From contig NZ_LQPH01000150.1 of assembly GCF_002102255.1 (NCBI RefSeq), forward strand, positions 55,957 to 119,956: a DNA stretch of 64,000 nucleotides, written 5' to 3'. Made by a program: the position numbers and the translations under genes. This document shows, piece after piece, positions 8,109 to 17,121 of the stretch (positions are counted from its first letter, which is position 1; each line of letters begins with the position of its first letter). Origin of the DNA: Mycobacterium nebraskense. GTDB taxonomy: Bacteria; Actinomycetota; Actinomycetes; Mycobacteriales; Mycobacteriaceae. The notes below the pieces were generated by a model. That model did no database searches. It was not told where the DNA came from and worked only from the letters and a program-made list of their open reading frames with translations.

Positions 8109-9404
8109 ATGGCGATCACCGACGTCGACGTATTCGCCCATCTGACGGACGCCGACATCGAAAGCCTGGCCGTTGAGCTCGACGCCATCCGCCAGGACAT
8201 TGAAGACTCTCGTGGGGCGCGCGACGCCCGTTACATCCGCCGCACCATCGCAGCCCAGCGCGCGCTAGAGGTGGCCGGCCGGCTGATGCTCACCGCCAGT
8301 TCGCGGCGCTCGGCCTGGTGGGCGGGAACCGTCACACTGGGCGTGGCCAAGATCGTCGAGAACATGGAAATCGGCCACAACGTCATGCACGGCCAGTGGG
8401 ACTGGATGAACGACCCGGAGATCCACTCCTCGACGTGGGAGTGGGACATGAGCGGGTCGTCCAAGCACTGGCGCTACACCCACAACTTCGTGCACCACAA
8501 GTACACGAACATCCTCGGGATGGACGACGACGTCGGCTACGGCTTGCTGCGCGTCACCCGCGACCAGCGCTGGAAGCGCTTCAACATCTTCAACCTGGTG
8601 TACAACACCCTGCTCGCGCTCCTCTTCGAGTGGGGCGTGGGCCTGCAGCACGTCGAGCTCGGCAAGATCGCCAAGAAGCGGATGGATCACGACGACGCCC
8701 GGCAAAGGACGGACGAGTTCCTGGCCAAGGCCGGTCGGCAGGTGCTCAAGGACTATGTCGCCTTCCCGGCGCTGACCGCGCTGTCGCCCGGAGCCACGTA
8801 CACGTCCACGTTGAAGGCCAACGCGGTTGCCAACGTGATCCGCAACGTGTGGGCCAACGCCGTCATCTTCTGCGGCCATTTCCCCGACGGCGCAGAGAAA
8901 TTCACCAAGACCGACATGATCGGCGAGACCAAGGGGCAGTGGTACCTGCGCCAGATGCTGGGCAGCGCCAACTTCGAGGCCGGGCCCGCGCTGCGGTTCA
9001 TGAGCGGGAACCTGTGCCACCAGATTGAGCACCATCTGTTCCCGGACCTGCCGAGTAACCGGTACGCGGAGATCTCTGTGCGGGTGCGCGAGATCTGCGA
9101 CAAGTACGACCTGCCGTACACCACCGGCTCTTTCCTCATGCAGTACGGCAAGACCTGGCGCACGCTGGCCAAGCTGTCGCTGCCCAACAAATACCTGCGC
9201 GACGACGCCGACAACGCCCCGGAAACCCGCAGCGAGCGCATGTTCGCCGAACTGGAGCCCGGTTTCGCTGGCACCGACCCGGAGACCGGCCGGCGGCGCG
9301 GGCTGAAGACCGCCATCTCGACCGTGCGTGGCTGGCGGCGCGCCAAGCGCGCGCAGCGGGATGCGCGGCGGGCGGTCGGCGGCGCGAACGACCTGGCGGC
9401 CTAG
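8109..9404 (+). CDS. desA3: Membrane stearoyl-CoA delta-9 desaturase DesA3 (Rv3229c-like)
   Basis: 431-residue di-iron membrane desaturase that puts the cis-9 double bond into stearoyl-CoA to supply oleate for phospholipids and triacylglycerol. All three histidine boxes are present: GHNVMH, HNFVHH and HQIEHH near the C-terminal half. A charged, Arg/Ala-rich tail follows about residue 390; the tail of the M. tuberculosis protein is a proteolytic degradation signal. The ribosome-binding site CAGGGAG precedes the ATG. Expression is probably set by the operator at 8038-8073, and electrons come from the upstream reductase. Confidence 0.93.
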   Translation: MAITDVDVFAHLTDADIESLAVELDAIRQDIEDSRGARDARYIRRTIAAQRALEVAGRLMLTASSRRSAWWAGTVTLGVAKIVENMEIGHNVMHGQWDWMNDPEIHSSTWEWDMSGSSKHWRYTHNFVHHKYTNILGMDDDVGYGLLRVTRDQRWKRFNIFNLVYNTLLALLFEWGVGLQHVELGKIAKKRMDHDDARQRTDEFLAKAGRQVLKDYVAFPALTALSPGATYTSTLKANAVANVIRNVWANAVIFCGHFPDGAEKFTKTDMIGETKGQWYLRQMLGSANFEAGPALRFMSGNLCHQIEHHLFPDLPSNRYAEISVRVREICDKYDLPYTTGSFLMQYGKTWRTLAKLSLPNKYLRDDADNAPETRSERMFAELEPGFAGTDPETGRRRGLKTAISTVRGWRRAKRAQRDARRAVGGANDLAA

Positions 9405-9527
9405 CGTTTCGCACCGAACGGGTACTCAGCGCGGGCTTTCGGGGGCTCTTTCTCGCAGTGAGTGCACGTTCGGCGCGGCCGGCGGTCTAGCCGCCCTCGC
9501 CCATCGTCGTTCGCCATACTGGGATAC

Positions 9528-10589
9528 GTGCAGGTGTTCGTCGGATCGCACGTGTCGCACTGGGATTTCCCGCGCAGCATGGCCAGCGTCGCGTTGATGG
9601 CCGAATTCGGTTGCGAGAACGGGCTTGCCGTAGCGGACGTGCTCAAGGGGACCGGCCTGTCGGAGGCCGACCTGCGGGACCACAATCGGATGATCGTCGG
9701 GCGCCAGGAGCTGGCGGTGGTGACGAATCTGGTGAACCTGCTGGGTGACCCGGCCGACCTCGGGGTGCGGGTTGGCGGCGGCTATCACGTCGGATCGCTG
9801 GGCATCTTCGGTTTTGCCTGCCTGACCAGTTCGACATTGGGTGACGCCGTCCGGTTCGCGGCCCGGTTCTATGAACTCAGCTACGGCTTCTGCCTGCCGA
9901 CCGTCACGGTGGAGGGGCCGGTGGCGGCGATGCGGCTCGACCTGCCCGACCTGACCGGCCCGGTCGCGGAGTTTCTGGTGCGACGCGACTTGGCGGCCAT
10001 CGCGCGGGTCATGGCGGAGCTGCTCGGCCGTCCCGTTCCGTTCACCTCGATCGAGTTCGCGGGCCCGGCGCCTTCGTCGGACGCCTTGGCGTGCAAGGCA
10101 TTCGGCGTGACCCCGCGCTACGATTCGCCGGCCAACGTGGCGCGCTGGCCGGCCGTGCTGCTGGACAACCCGCTCCCGCAGGCCAGCGAGATCAGCGTGG
10201 CCATGTGCGAGCAGCAGTGCCGCGCCCTGTTGGAGCGCCGCCGGGAGCGGACCGGTGTCGCCCGGCAAGTCCGTGAGCGACTGGCGTCGATCGACGGCCA
10301 ACCCCACACGATCGCGGCCGTCGCCCGGCAACTGGCGATGAGCGAGCGGACGCTGCGCCGGCGGCTTGCCGAGGAGAACACGACCTTCCGGGATCTGGTC
10401 GAGGAGGTGCACCGGGTTCTCGCCGAGGAGCTGTTGGCAACGGGCGCGCTTTCGGTGGATGACGTCGCATTGCGGCTGGGCTACGCGGAGGCGACGAGTT
10501 TCATCGCCGCGTTCAAACGGTGGACGGGCACAACTCCCGCCCGCTACCAGCGTTCGGTCGCGCCCCGCGAGCGGTTGGCCGCCGGCTGA
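9528..10589 (+). CDS. AraC-family transcriptional regulator (VirS/OruR-like)
   Basis: 353-residue regulator. The N-terminal arabinose-binding-like domain of the VirS/OruR class (residues about 20-210: LGVRVGGGYHVGSLGIFGF, ASTLGDAVRFAARFYEL pattern) is followed by a C-terminal AraC double HTH (IAAVARQLAMSERTLRRRLAEE ... VDDVALRLGYAEATSFIAAFKRWTG). I chose GTG at 9528 because CATACT lies 7 nt before it, a leaderless arrangement; a start at 9462 adds only a low-complexity Arg-rich stretch. It precedes a Baeyer-Villiger monooxygenase on the same strand, recalling the virS/mymA pairing, although those two are divergent in M. tuberculosis. Confidence 0.82.
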   Translation: MQVFVGSHVSHWDFPRSMASVALMAEFGCENGLAVADVLKGTGLSEADLRDHNRMIVGRQELAVVTNLVNLLGDPADLGVRVGGGYHVGSLGIFGFACLTSSTLGDAVRFAARFYELSYGFCLPTVTVEGPVAAMRLDLPDLTGPVAEFLVRRDLAAIARVMAELLGRPVPFTSIEFAGPAPSSDALACKAFGVTPRYDSPANVARWPAVLLDNPLPQASEISVAMCEQQCRALLERRRERTGVARQVRERLASIDGQPHTIAAVARQLAMSERTLRRRLAEENTTFRDLVEEVHRVLAEELLATGALSVDDVALRLGYAEATSFIAAFKRWTGTTPARYQRSVAPRERLAAG

Positions 10590-10664
10590 GCGTGGCCGGA
10601 ATCATGGATTTGCCGACCGCAATCGGCTGCCCCTGACGTGCCGCGCGCCCCTACCGTTTGAGTC

Positions 10665-12155
10665 ATGACTTCAACTCGTCCTCGGATATTGGTGATCGGG
10701 GCCGGCTTCGGTGGCCTCGCCGCCGCCTACGAGCTATCGAGGGGCGGTCTCGCCGACGTGACCGTGCTGGAGAAGGCCGACGACGTCGGCGGCGTCTGGC
10801 GGGAGAACACCTACCCCGGTGCCGCCTGCGACGTCCCGTCGAACCTGTACTCCTACTCCTTCGCCCGAAAGACCGACTGGGGTCGGCGGTACGCCGAGCA
10901 GCCCGACATCCTCGGCTACATCCATGACACCGCCGACCGGTTCGGCCTGCGCGACCTGGTGCGGACCGGGGTCGAGGTCACCTCGGCTGAGTACGACGAG
11001 AGCGCCGCCACCTGGCGGGTCGCGGCCGCCTCCGGCGAAACCTTCGAGGCCGACGTCCTGGTGCCCGCCGTGGGACAGCTGTCGCGGCCGGCGTTCCCGA
11101 ACATCCCGGGACTCGACACATTCGCGGGCCCGTCGTTCCATTCGGCCCAGTGGCGCCACGACGTCGACCTGGCAGGCATGCGCGTCGCCGTCCTCGGCAC
11201 CGGCGCGTCGGCGATCCAGTTCGTTCCGCGCATTCGCGAGACTGCCAAGCGAGTCACCGTTTTTCAGCGCTCCGCACCGTACGTCATCCCGAAGCCGGAC
11301 CGCGCCTACACCGACGCGCACCGCGCCGCCTTCCGGAAGGTGCCCGGGTTCGCCGCCGCCATGCGCGGGCTGATCTGGGAGATCTCGGAGTTTTTCGGCC
11401 TCGCGCTGACCAAGCTCGCCCCGCTCGCCCGCCTGATGGGCGTCGTCGCGTCGGCAAACCTCAAGCGCCACATCAAAGATCCGATGCTGCGGGCCAAGCT
11501 CACGCCCGACTACCCGATCGGCTGCAAGCGCGTGCTGTTCAGCAACGACTGGTATCCGGCGCTGGCCTGCGACAACGTCGATGTCGAGACCGAGGCGATC
11601 ACCGAGGTGGCGCCCACGGGTGTGCGCACCGCAGACGGCCGGCTGCATGAGGTAGACGTCATCATCTACGGCACCGGATTCAAGGCGACCGAGTTCCTTG
11701 CCCCGATGACGATCACCGGCCGCGACGGGCGCGACCTGCATGCCGAGTGGGCCGAGGGTGCGCGCGCCCACCTGGGCATGGCCGTGCCGGGCTTCCCGAA
11801 CATGTTCCTGATCTACGGACCGAACACCAATCTAGGCAGCAGCTCGATCATCCTGATGATGGAACAGCAGGCCCGCTACATCCGCCAGATCACCGAAGAG
11901 CTCGCCAGCGGGGGCGTGGCCCGCGCGTTCGAAGTCCGGGCCGCCGTGGAGCAGGCCTACGATGCGGAGGTCCAGTCCCGCCTGGACGCCGGCGTCTGGA
12001 CCACCTGCGACTCCTGGTACCGCACCGCCTCCGGCCGCGTCACCACCAACTGGCCGGGGCTGGTACACGAATACCAGCGCCGCACAAGGACAGTGGCCCT
12101 CGCGGACTACGAGCAAGTGCTGCCCGAGCGCGCGGCCAAGAAGGTTGGCGCGTGA
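10665..12155 (+). CDS. FAD-dependent Baeyer-Villiger monooxygenase
   Basis: 496-residue flavin monooxygenase. FAD-binding GAGFGGLAAAYEL is near residue 12, the Baeyer-Villiger fingerprint FAGPSFHSAQW near residues 147-157, and the NADPH-binding GTGASAIQFV follows. Such enzymes insert oxygen next to a ketone, or oxidise sulfur (EthA, MymA in M. tuberculosis). TACCGT lies 7 nt before the ATG, so the gene has its own leaderless promoter 76 bases after the AraC gene that probably controls it. The substrate is not predictable. It has no counterpart between Rv3229c and Rv3228 in M. tuberculosis. Confidence 0.88.
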   Translation: MTSTRPRILVIGAGFGGLAAAYELSRGGLADVTVLEKADDVGGVWRENTYPGAACDVPSNLYSYSFARKTDWGRRYAEQPDILGYIHDTADRFGLRDLVRTGVEVTSAEYDESAATWRVAAASGETFEADVLVPAVGQLSRPAFPNIPGLDTFAGPSFHSAQWRHDVDLAGMRVAVLGTGASAIQFVPRIRETAKRVTVFQRSAPYVIPKPDRAYTDAHRAAFRKVPGFAAAMRGLIWEISEFFGLALTKLAPLARLMGVVASANLKRHIKDPMLRAKLTPDYPIGCKRVLFSNDWYPALACDNVDVETEAITEVAPTGVRTADGRLHEVDVIIYGTGFKATEFLAPMTITGRDGRDLHAEWAEGARAHLGMAVPGFPNMFLIYGPNTNLGSSSIILMMEQQARYIRQITEELASGGVARAFEVRAAVEQAYDAEVQSRLDAGVWTTCDSWYRTASGRVTTNWPGLVHEYQRRTRTVALADYEQVLPERAAKKVGA

Positions 12156-12188
12156 CCCGGTTCGGCGGCCGGGACTACGCTCGGAAAT

Positions 12189-12725
12189 ATGCTCGCAGCG
12201 TTCGGATTCGAAACCATGGGTGTGGTCGTCGGGGACATGTTCTTCGTCGACCCGACTCCGCTCAAAGGTCAGGAGACCCCGGAACGGGGAGTCAGGCTGG
12301 AACTGCGCCTCGTCGATCGGGATGAGCCGCAGGGGTCGATCTACGCCGGCGTCCCGATCGGATTCAACCGCCCGGTGTGGCGGGTGGATCTGTTCGGATC
12401 CACCGAGAGCCCGCCCGGGACGCTGGACCGGGCCCATCACCACCCGCGGTTCGACGGCTGGGAACCCGGCCGGCGGCACTTCGTCCCCGAGCTGTCGGCC
12501 GACCCGGTGTCCTGGCTGGCCGATCAGCTGGCCGACCCGGCCGCCGTGCTGGCCCGGGCGGGCGTCGATCCCGATGAGGTCAGCGAGGCCGACAAGGCCG
12601 GCCTGGCCGCGGCGGCCCCGGAGATCGTCGCGGCGGTGAAGCGGATGCTCGACGGGGTGCGGGACGGGGAATTGGCTCCGGCGCCCGCCGAGCCGGTTGC
12701 CGCCGCCCGCACCGGCTGGCTCTGA
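12189..12725 (+). CDS. Hypothetical protein, mycobacterial
   Basis: 178-residue soluble protein that I do not recognise. It opens MLAAFGFETMGVVVGDMFFVDP, has a middle segment rich in charged residues and a RAHHHPRFDGWEPG motif with three consecutive His, and ends with an Ala/Pro-rich tail. TACGCT at 12176-12181 lies 7 nt before the ATG, suggesting a leaderless transcript separate from the monooxygenase. Coding character (G/C third positions) is typical of the genome. The triple His may bind metal; no function is claimed. Confidence 0.7.
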   Translation: MLAAFGFETMGVVVGDMFFVDPTPLKGQETPERGVRLELRLVDRDEPQGSIYAGVPIGFNRPVWRVDLFGSTESPPGTLDRAHHHPRFDGWEPGRRHFVPELSADPVSWLADQLADPAAVLARAGVDPDEVSEADKAGLAAAAPEIVAAVKRMLDGVRDGELAPAPAEPVAAARTGWL

Positions 12726-13214
12726 TCAACCCTCAGTCACCTTGGCGGCCAGCGCCGCCAGCTTGGCGTCGAGTTGTTCTGCGGCGCTGAGCAATTCGGG
12801 ATTGGGCTCGACGACCATCAGCGACGACGGCTTGACGTAGGTCAGGCTGCTGCCGGCGCCCTCGTCGGCCAGCAGCAGCTCGACCGGCACGAACAGGCCA
12901 GCGGTCACGTCGTGGCGCAGCATCGTGATCGCGATCAACGGGTTGCCGAGAATGACGCGGATCGTCTTGCGGTCGATGCCGGCCTTGGTGATCCACGTGC
13001 CGTGGTCGACGATGCCGAACAGCATGAATCCGCTTGGTCCGACGTGGGATTCGACCCGTTCCTGATAGGACTGCCAGCTGTCGGTGGTCGTCGCGATGTC
13101 GTTGATCGGGACGGGCTGCTCGCCGATGTCGGCCAGCAACGCGGCGAGCACCTCGTCGTAGCTCTTGGCGCTGTCGTAGCGCACCCGCACACCGCCGAAG
13201 CGGGTCTCAGTCAC
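12726..13214 (-). CDS. DUF302 domain protein
   Basis: 162-residue protein with a DUF302 fold: ESHVGPSGFMLFGIVDHGTW, KTIRVILGNPLIAITMLRHDVTAGLFVPVELLL, and STYVKPS-like SLTYVKPSSLM. DUF302 proteins are small, often lipid- or ligand-binding alpha/beta proteins of unknown role. It is tail-to-tail with the hypothetical gene, the two stops being adjacent. The ATG start MTETRFGGVRV fits the family N-terminus, which normally begins about 10 residues before the first strand. Confidence 0.82.
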   Translation of the reverse strand: MTETRFGGVRVRYDSAKSYDEVLAALLADIGEQPVPINDIATTTDSWQSYQERVESHVGPSGFMLFGIVDHGTWITKAGIDRKTIRVILGNPLIAITMLRHDVTAGLFVPVELLLADEGAGSSLTYVKPSSLMVVEPNPELLSAAEQLDAKLAALAAKVTEG

Positions 13215-13304
13215 CGGACTAGCCCCTCCGCTCGATGATGGGATACCACGCGAAGTCGTAAATCCATGTTCTCCAACACCTTTCAGGCCGATCCGTGCGC
13301 CGAT

Positions 13305-14393
13305 CTACAATTTCCCTGTCCGCATATCCTCGCCAACCTTCAGGATTGGAGTCCAGTTCTCCGGTTGAACCCTCTCCCAAAGCCCGCCCTTCCTCAGCGC
13401 TCTCCCTAATTCGTCTTCTCTCCGGAACCACTCCTCGGCACTCCTGATCCGATTCGGGTGGATCTCGTCGAGCAGGGCGTAATCGCGCTTGACGACTGTG
13501 AATTTCCAGAGATTCCAGAATCCCGTGAAGTTGTCGCGGATGTTCATGGTGCTCTTGTCATTCGGGTCCGCGTTGTACCCAGCGGGCGTATCGGCGATCC
13601 TGCTCAGGGGACCCTCGCGCCAGTACGTGTCCAAATCGGTGTCGATGTAGCGCGCGGGATGTCCGGTGACCTTCTCAAACGCTGCAGCGAGATCCGCGTA
13701 GCCAATCTGGTCAATAGCGACTTCGAGGTCCATCCCATTCGCGCGCTCGGGATTGTCGAAAAGCCAACGAACATAGTATCCGCAGTCTTCGAGAGACACA
13801 TGTGGCACAGCTCCCGCGCCAAGCGGAACCCGCCAAGTTAAGACACCGTCCTCCACGGTGGGCGCCATGGGTGTCCCGGGTGAAATCACCATCTCGATGT
13901 AGGGACCCGAAGTGAAGAGCGCTGCGCCCATTCGATCGCTATTCATCTGATTCTGGAACAGGATCCACTCGCCCACGCGGCCCTTGCCGTCATAGTGGCC
14001 GGTGCGGAATCGAGAGTCATATCCTGACTTCTTGAGCCCATAGTCGAGGTTTCCATAGACGAAGAACTTGATTCCTTCTTCGATGGCTATCTCGTAACTG
14101 CGCATCGCCCAGTAGATCTCGGATTTCTCACCGGTATTGAACCCGTCGATGTTGATGAATGCTCCGTCGCAACCGCGGAATCCCTCGCGCAGGATCGCTT
14201 CGTCGGCGAATGAGCCTTCCAGGACGGAGACGTTGTCGAGGGCGAGGAGGTCCTTGGCTCGTCGGGAGCCGGGGTCGCGGCTGAGGAGTCGAACCGAGTA
14301 TTTCTTGTCGGCGACCAGGGCACGGATGATGGGAATACCCTGGGCGCCGGTGCCGCCGATGACAAATATTTTCGAGGTGGTGTGCGAAGACAT
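13305..14393 (-). CDS. NmrA-like NAD(P)-binding protein, atypical low G+C
   Basis: 362-residue atypical short-chain reductase of the NmrA/HSCARG type. The N-terminal Rossmann motif is FVIGGTGAQGIPIIRALV; the canonical catalytic Tyr-Lys pair is not evident, as in NmrA redox sensors. The start ATG at 14393 leaves 8 bases after the thiolase stop, so the two probably form one transcript. Base composition differs strongly from its neighbours: by my count 26 of 60 bases are G or C at 14041-14100, in a genome near 68-70%. This marks it as a likely horizontal acquisition, perhaps from a fungus-like or other low-G+C donor lineage. Substrate unknown. Confidence 0.8.
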   Translation of the reverse strand: MSSHTTSKIFVIGGTGAQGIPIIRALVADKKYSVRLLSRDPGSRRAKDLLALDNVSVLEGSFADEAILREGFRGCDGAFINIDGFNTGEKSEIYWAMRSYEIAIEEGIKFFVYGNLDYGLKKSGYDSRFRTGHYDGKGRVGEWILFQNQMNSDRMGAALFTSGPYIEMVISPGTPMAPTVEDGVLTWRVPLGAGAVPHVSLEDCGYYVRWLFDNPERANGMDLEVAIDQIGYADLAAAFEKVTGHPARYIDTDLDTYWREGPLSRIADTPAGYNADPNDKSTMNIRDNFTGFWNLWKFTVVKRDYALLDEIHPNRIRSAEEWFRREDELGRALRKGGLWERVQPENWTPILKVGEDMRTGKL

Positions 14394-14401
14394 CGTCGGT
14401 G

Positions 14402-15574
14402 TCACAGCCGCTCGATGATGGTGGCGTTGGCCATGCCGCCCCCCTCGCACATCGTCTGCAGGCCATACCTGCCGCCGCGCTGTTCGAGCGCGTTGACGAG
14501 TGTCGTCATGATGCGAGCGCCGCTGGCGCCCAGCGGGTGGCCGATCGCGATGGCACCGCCGTTGACGTTCGTCTTGGCCAGGTCGGCCCCCGTGTCCTGC
14601 GCCCACGCGAGCACGACGGGCGCAAACGCCTCGTTCACCTCGAACAGGTCGATGTCGGCCAGCGTCAGCCCGGCGCGGTGGAGCACCTTTTCCGTGGCCG
14701 GGATGACCCCGGTCAGCATGTAGAGCGGATCGGAGCCGACGACGGTGGTGGTGTGTATGCGGGCCAGCGGGCGCAGGCCGAGCTTCTTGGCGACCTCGCT
14801 GGTGGTGATCAGCACGGCGGCGCTGCCGTCGGAGAGCGGCGAGGAGTTGCCGGCGGTGATCGACCAGTCGATCTGCGGGAAGCGGGCTTTCATCGCCTCG
14901 CTGTAGAACGCGGGCTGCAGCCCGGCCAGCGTCTCGACCGTCGTGCCGGGCCGGATGAATTCGTCGGTGACAAGCCCGGCGATCGGGATCAGCTCGTTGT
15001 CGAACAGCCCGTCCTTGGTGGCGCGGGCGGCCTTGTCGTGGCTGCCGGCGGAGAATTCGTCGAGCTGGGTGCGCGAGAAGCCCCACCGCGCGGCGATCAG
15101 TTCGGCGCTGATGCCCTGCGGCACCAGGCCGTCGGGGTAGCGCCGCGTCATGTCGTCGCCAAAGGGATTGCTACCCGGCAGCACCGAGGTGCCCATGGGG
15201 ACGCGGCCCATCGACTCCACGCCGGCGGCGACGACGAGGTCGTAGGCGCCGGAAAGCACGCCCTGGGCGGCGAAGCTGATGGCCTGCTGGCTGCTGCCGC
15301 ACTGGCGGTCGATGGTGACGCCGGGAACCGACTCGGGGAATCCGGCGCCCAGCAACGCATTGCGGGCGATGTTGACCGCCTGGTCGCCGACCTGGGCGAC
15401 GGCGCCGGCGATGACGTCGTCGATCTGCGCCGGGTCCACGCCGCTGCGCGTCACCAGTTCGCGCAGGCTGTGCGCCAGCAGGTCGGCGGGCAGCACGTCG
15501 TGCAGCGCACCGCTGGGCTTGCCCTTGCCGATGGGGGTGCGGACAGCTCCGACGATGACGGCGTCGCGGTTCAT
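14402..15574 (-). CDS. Thiolase / acetyl-CoA acetyltransferase (FadA5-like)
   Basis: 390-residue thiolase that cleaves or forms 3-ketoacyl-CoA. It has nucleophile Cys in RQCGSSQQAI (near residue 90), the GHPLGASGAR His motif and the C-terminal CEGGGMANATII with the second Cys. Length and N-terminus (MNRDAVIVGAVRTPIGKGKP) are standard. GAGGAGG just before the ATG is a strong ribosome-binding site, which rules out a longer N-terminus. It is divergent from the HxlR regulator with an operator-like repeat between them, and co-directional with the NmrA-like gene downstream. It may belong to a small fatty-acid, steroid or ketone degradation unit. Confidence 0.9.
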   Translation of the reverse strand: MNRDAVIVGAVRTPIGKGKPSGALHDVLPADLLAHSLRELVTRSGVDPAQIDDVIAGAVAQVGDQAVNIARNALLGAGFPESVPGVTIDRQCGSSQQAISFAAQGVLSGAYDLVVAAGVESMGRVPMGTSVLPGSNPFGDDMTRRYPDGLVPQGISAELIAARWGFSRTQLDEFSAGSHDKAARATKDGLFDNELIPIAGLVTDEFIRPGTTVETLAGLQPAFYSEAMKARFPQIDWSITAGNSSPLSDGSAAVLITTSEVAKKLGLRPLARIHTTTVVGSDPLYMLTGVIPATEKVLHRAGLTLADIDLFEVNEAFAPVVLAWAQDTGADLAKTNVNGGAIAIGHPLGASGARIMTTLVNALEQRGGRYGLQTMCEGGGMANATIIERL

Positions 15575-15612
15575 GGCTCCTCCTCGAGTCCCACAATCTA
15601 GGTATAGATCCC

Positions 15613-15638
15613 TGTACCCAGGTAAACATCTAGGTACA
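15613..15638. promoter_or_regulatory. Operator-like inverted repeat between thiolase and HxlR genes
   Basis: TGTACC (15613-15618) and GGTACA (15633-15638) are an inverted repeat with 14 bases between the arms, accompanied by two TCTAGGTA direct repeats just outside and within. It overlaps a likely HxlR-gene -10 TACACT (15635-15640) and lies about 40 bases before the thiolase start. It probably binds the HxlR protein and controls both directions. Confidence 0.55.
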
Positions 15639-15668
15639 CTAAATGCAACCCAGCTCGGGAGGTGATCT

Positions 15669-16142
15669 ATGACACTGCTGCAGGGACCGCTGGCCGACCG
15701 CGATGCCTGGTCGGCCGTGGGCGAATGCGCGATCGAGAAGACCATGGCGCTGGTGGGCACCAAATCCGCGATGCTCATCATGCGCGAGGCGTATTACGGC
15801 ACCACGCGCTTCGATGACTTCGCCCGCCGGGTGGGCATCACCAAGGCCGCCACCTCGGCGCGGCTGTCCGAACTGGTCGAGCTGGGGCTGCTGAAGCGGC
15901 AGCCTTACCACCAGCCCGGGCAGCGCCGTCGTGAGGAGTATGTGCTCACCGAGGCCGGCATCGACTTCATGCCGGTGGTGTGGGCGATGTTCGAGTGGGG
16001 CCGGCGCCACCTGCCGGGCCAGCACCGGCTCCGCCTGACCCATCTGGGCTGCGGCGCGGACGCGGAGGTCCAACTGCGTTGCACGGAAGGGCATTTGGTG
16101 CCACCCGACGAGCTCGGCGTGCGGCTGGCTAAGTCTGGTTGA
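15669..16142 (+). CDS. HxlR-family transcriptional regulator
   Basis: 157-residue winged-helix regulator of the HxlR class: CAIEKTMALVGTKSAMLIMREAYYGTTRFDDFARRVGITKAATSARLSELVELGLLK covers the whole HTH and wing (residues 17-75). HxlR proteins respond to reactive aldehydes, quinones or thiol stress through an N-terminal cysteine; here a single Cys precedes the HTH in GECAIEK. The ribosome-binding site GGGAGGTG lies before the ATG. It is divergent from the thiolase/NmrA unit and probably represses it. The 3' end overlaps rsgA tail-to-tail by 14 bases. Confidence 0.88.
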   Translation: MTLLQGPLADRDAWSAVGECAIEKTMALVGTKSAMLIMREAYYGTTRFDDFARRVGITKAATSARLSELVELGLLKRQPYHQPGQRRREEYVLTEAGIDFMPVVWAMFEWGRRHLPGQHRLRLTHLGCGADAEVQLRCTEGHLVPPDELGVRLAKSG

Positions 16143-17121
16143 GTGCGGCCAGCAGCCGGCGGGCCGCGGCCACCCGGCGGGCGGCGGGGCCGGACAGGGT
16201 GTCGAGCGCGCATTCGGGGTCGGCCGGCGGTCCCATGTGTCCGCAGCCACGGGGGCAGTCCTCGATCACCTCGGCAAGGTCGGAGAACGACGACAGCACG
16301 TCGTCGGGCCGGATGTGGGCCAACCCGAACGAGCGGATCCCCGGGGTGTCGATCACCCAGCCGGACCCCGGCAGCGAGTCTCCCAACGGCAGTGCCACAG
16401 TCTGCGTCGAGGTGTGCCGCCCCCTGCCGATATCGGTCACCTCACCGACGGCCCGATCAGCCTCGGGCACAAGACGGTTCACCAAGGTCGACTTGCCGAC
16501 GCCGGAATGTCCGAGCAACACCGTGATCTTGCCGGGAAGCAACTCTGCCACCGCCAGCAGGGGATCGTCGACACCGGCGGCGACCACCGTCAGGTCCAGG
16601 TCGGCGAACTGCTCGGCGAACGGCTCCGGTGGCGCGAGGTCGGTCTTGGTCAGGCACAGAATCGGCGTCAGCCCGCCGGCATAGGCGGCGATCAGCGCGC
16701 GGTCGACCAGGCCCGTGCGCGGCGGCGGGTCGGCCAGCGCCACCACGATCAGCAGTTGGTCGGCGTTGGCGACCACCACGCGTTCGGTGGGATCGGTGTC
16801 ATCGGCGGTGCGCCGCAACACCGTTCGCCGAGGTCCTCGCCGCACGATGCGGGCCAGGGTGTCCGTCCGTCCGGACAGATCACCGACGATGTCGACGTCG
16901 TCGCCGACGACGATCGGGGTGCGGCCCAGTTCGCGGGCCCGCATGGCCGTGACCCGGCGATCGGGGTCCCCGCCGAGCACACATCCCCAGCGGCCGCGGT
17001 CGACGCTGATGACCATCGCGGATTCGGCGGTGGCGTGCTCGGGACGAGTCTTGGTGCGCGGTCGCGAGCCCCTGCCGGAGCGGACCTTGACGTCGGATTC
17101 GTCGTAATCGCCGGGCTTCAA
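16129..17121 (-). CDS. rsgA: Ribosome small-subunit-dependent GTPase RsgA (Rv3228-like)
   Basis: 330 residues from the TTG start chosen. RsgA is a circularly permuted GTPase that helps 30S subunit maturation. An OB-fold N-terminal region is followed by the permuted GTPase motifs (LTKTDLAPP G4, GHSGVGKSTLVNRL P-loop, DTPGIRSFGL G3) and a zinc knuckle CPRGCGHMGPPADPEC. The TTG at 17121 overlaps the aroA stop as TTGA and gives the family length (330 in M. tuberculosis); a GTG at 17148 would add nine residues inside aroA. Co-transcribed with aroA. Confidence 0.9.
   Translation of the reverse strand: MKPGDYDESDVKVRSGRGSRPRTKTRPEHATAESAMVISVDRGRWGCVLGGDPDRRVTAMRARELGRTPIVVGDDVDIVGDLSGRTDTLARIVRRGPRRTVLRRTADDTDPTERVVVANADQLLIVVALADPPPRTGLVDRALIAAYAGGLTPILCLTKTDLAPPEPFAEQFADLDLTVVAAGVDDPLLAVAELLPGKITVLLGHSGVGKSTLVNRLVPEADRAVGEVTDIGRGRHTSTQTVALPLGDSLPGSGWVIDTPGIRSFGLAHIRPDDVLSSFSDLAEVIEDCPRGCGHMGPPADPECALDTLSGPAARRVAAARRLLAALNQT

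Noticed and set aside
14402..15781. A longer thiolase start at 15781
   Set aside because: The extra residues read through the HxlR operator and promoter; GAGGAGG marks the start at 15574.
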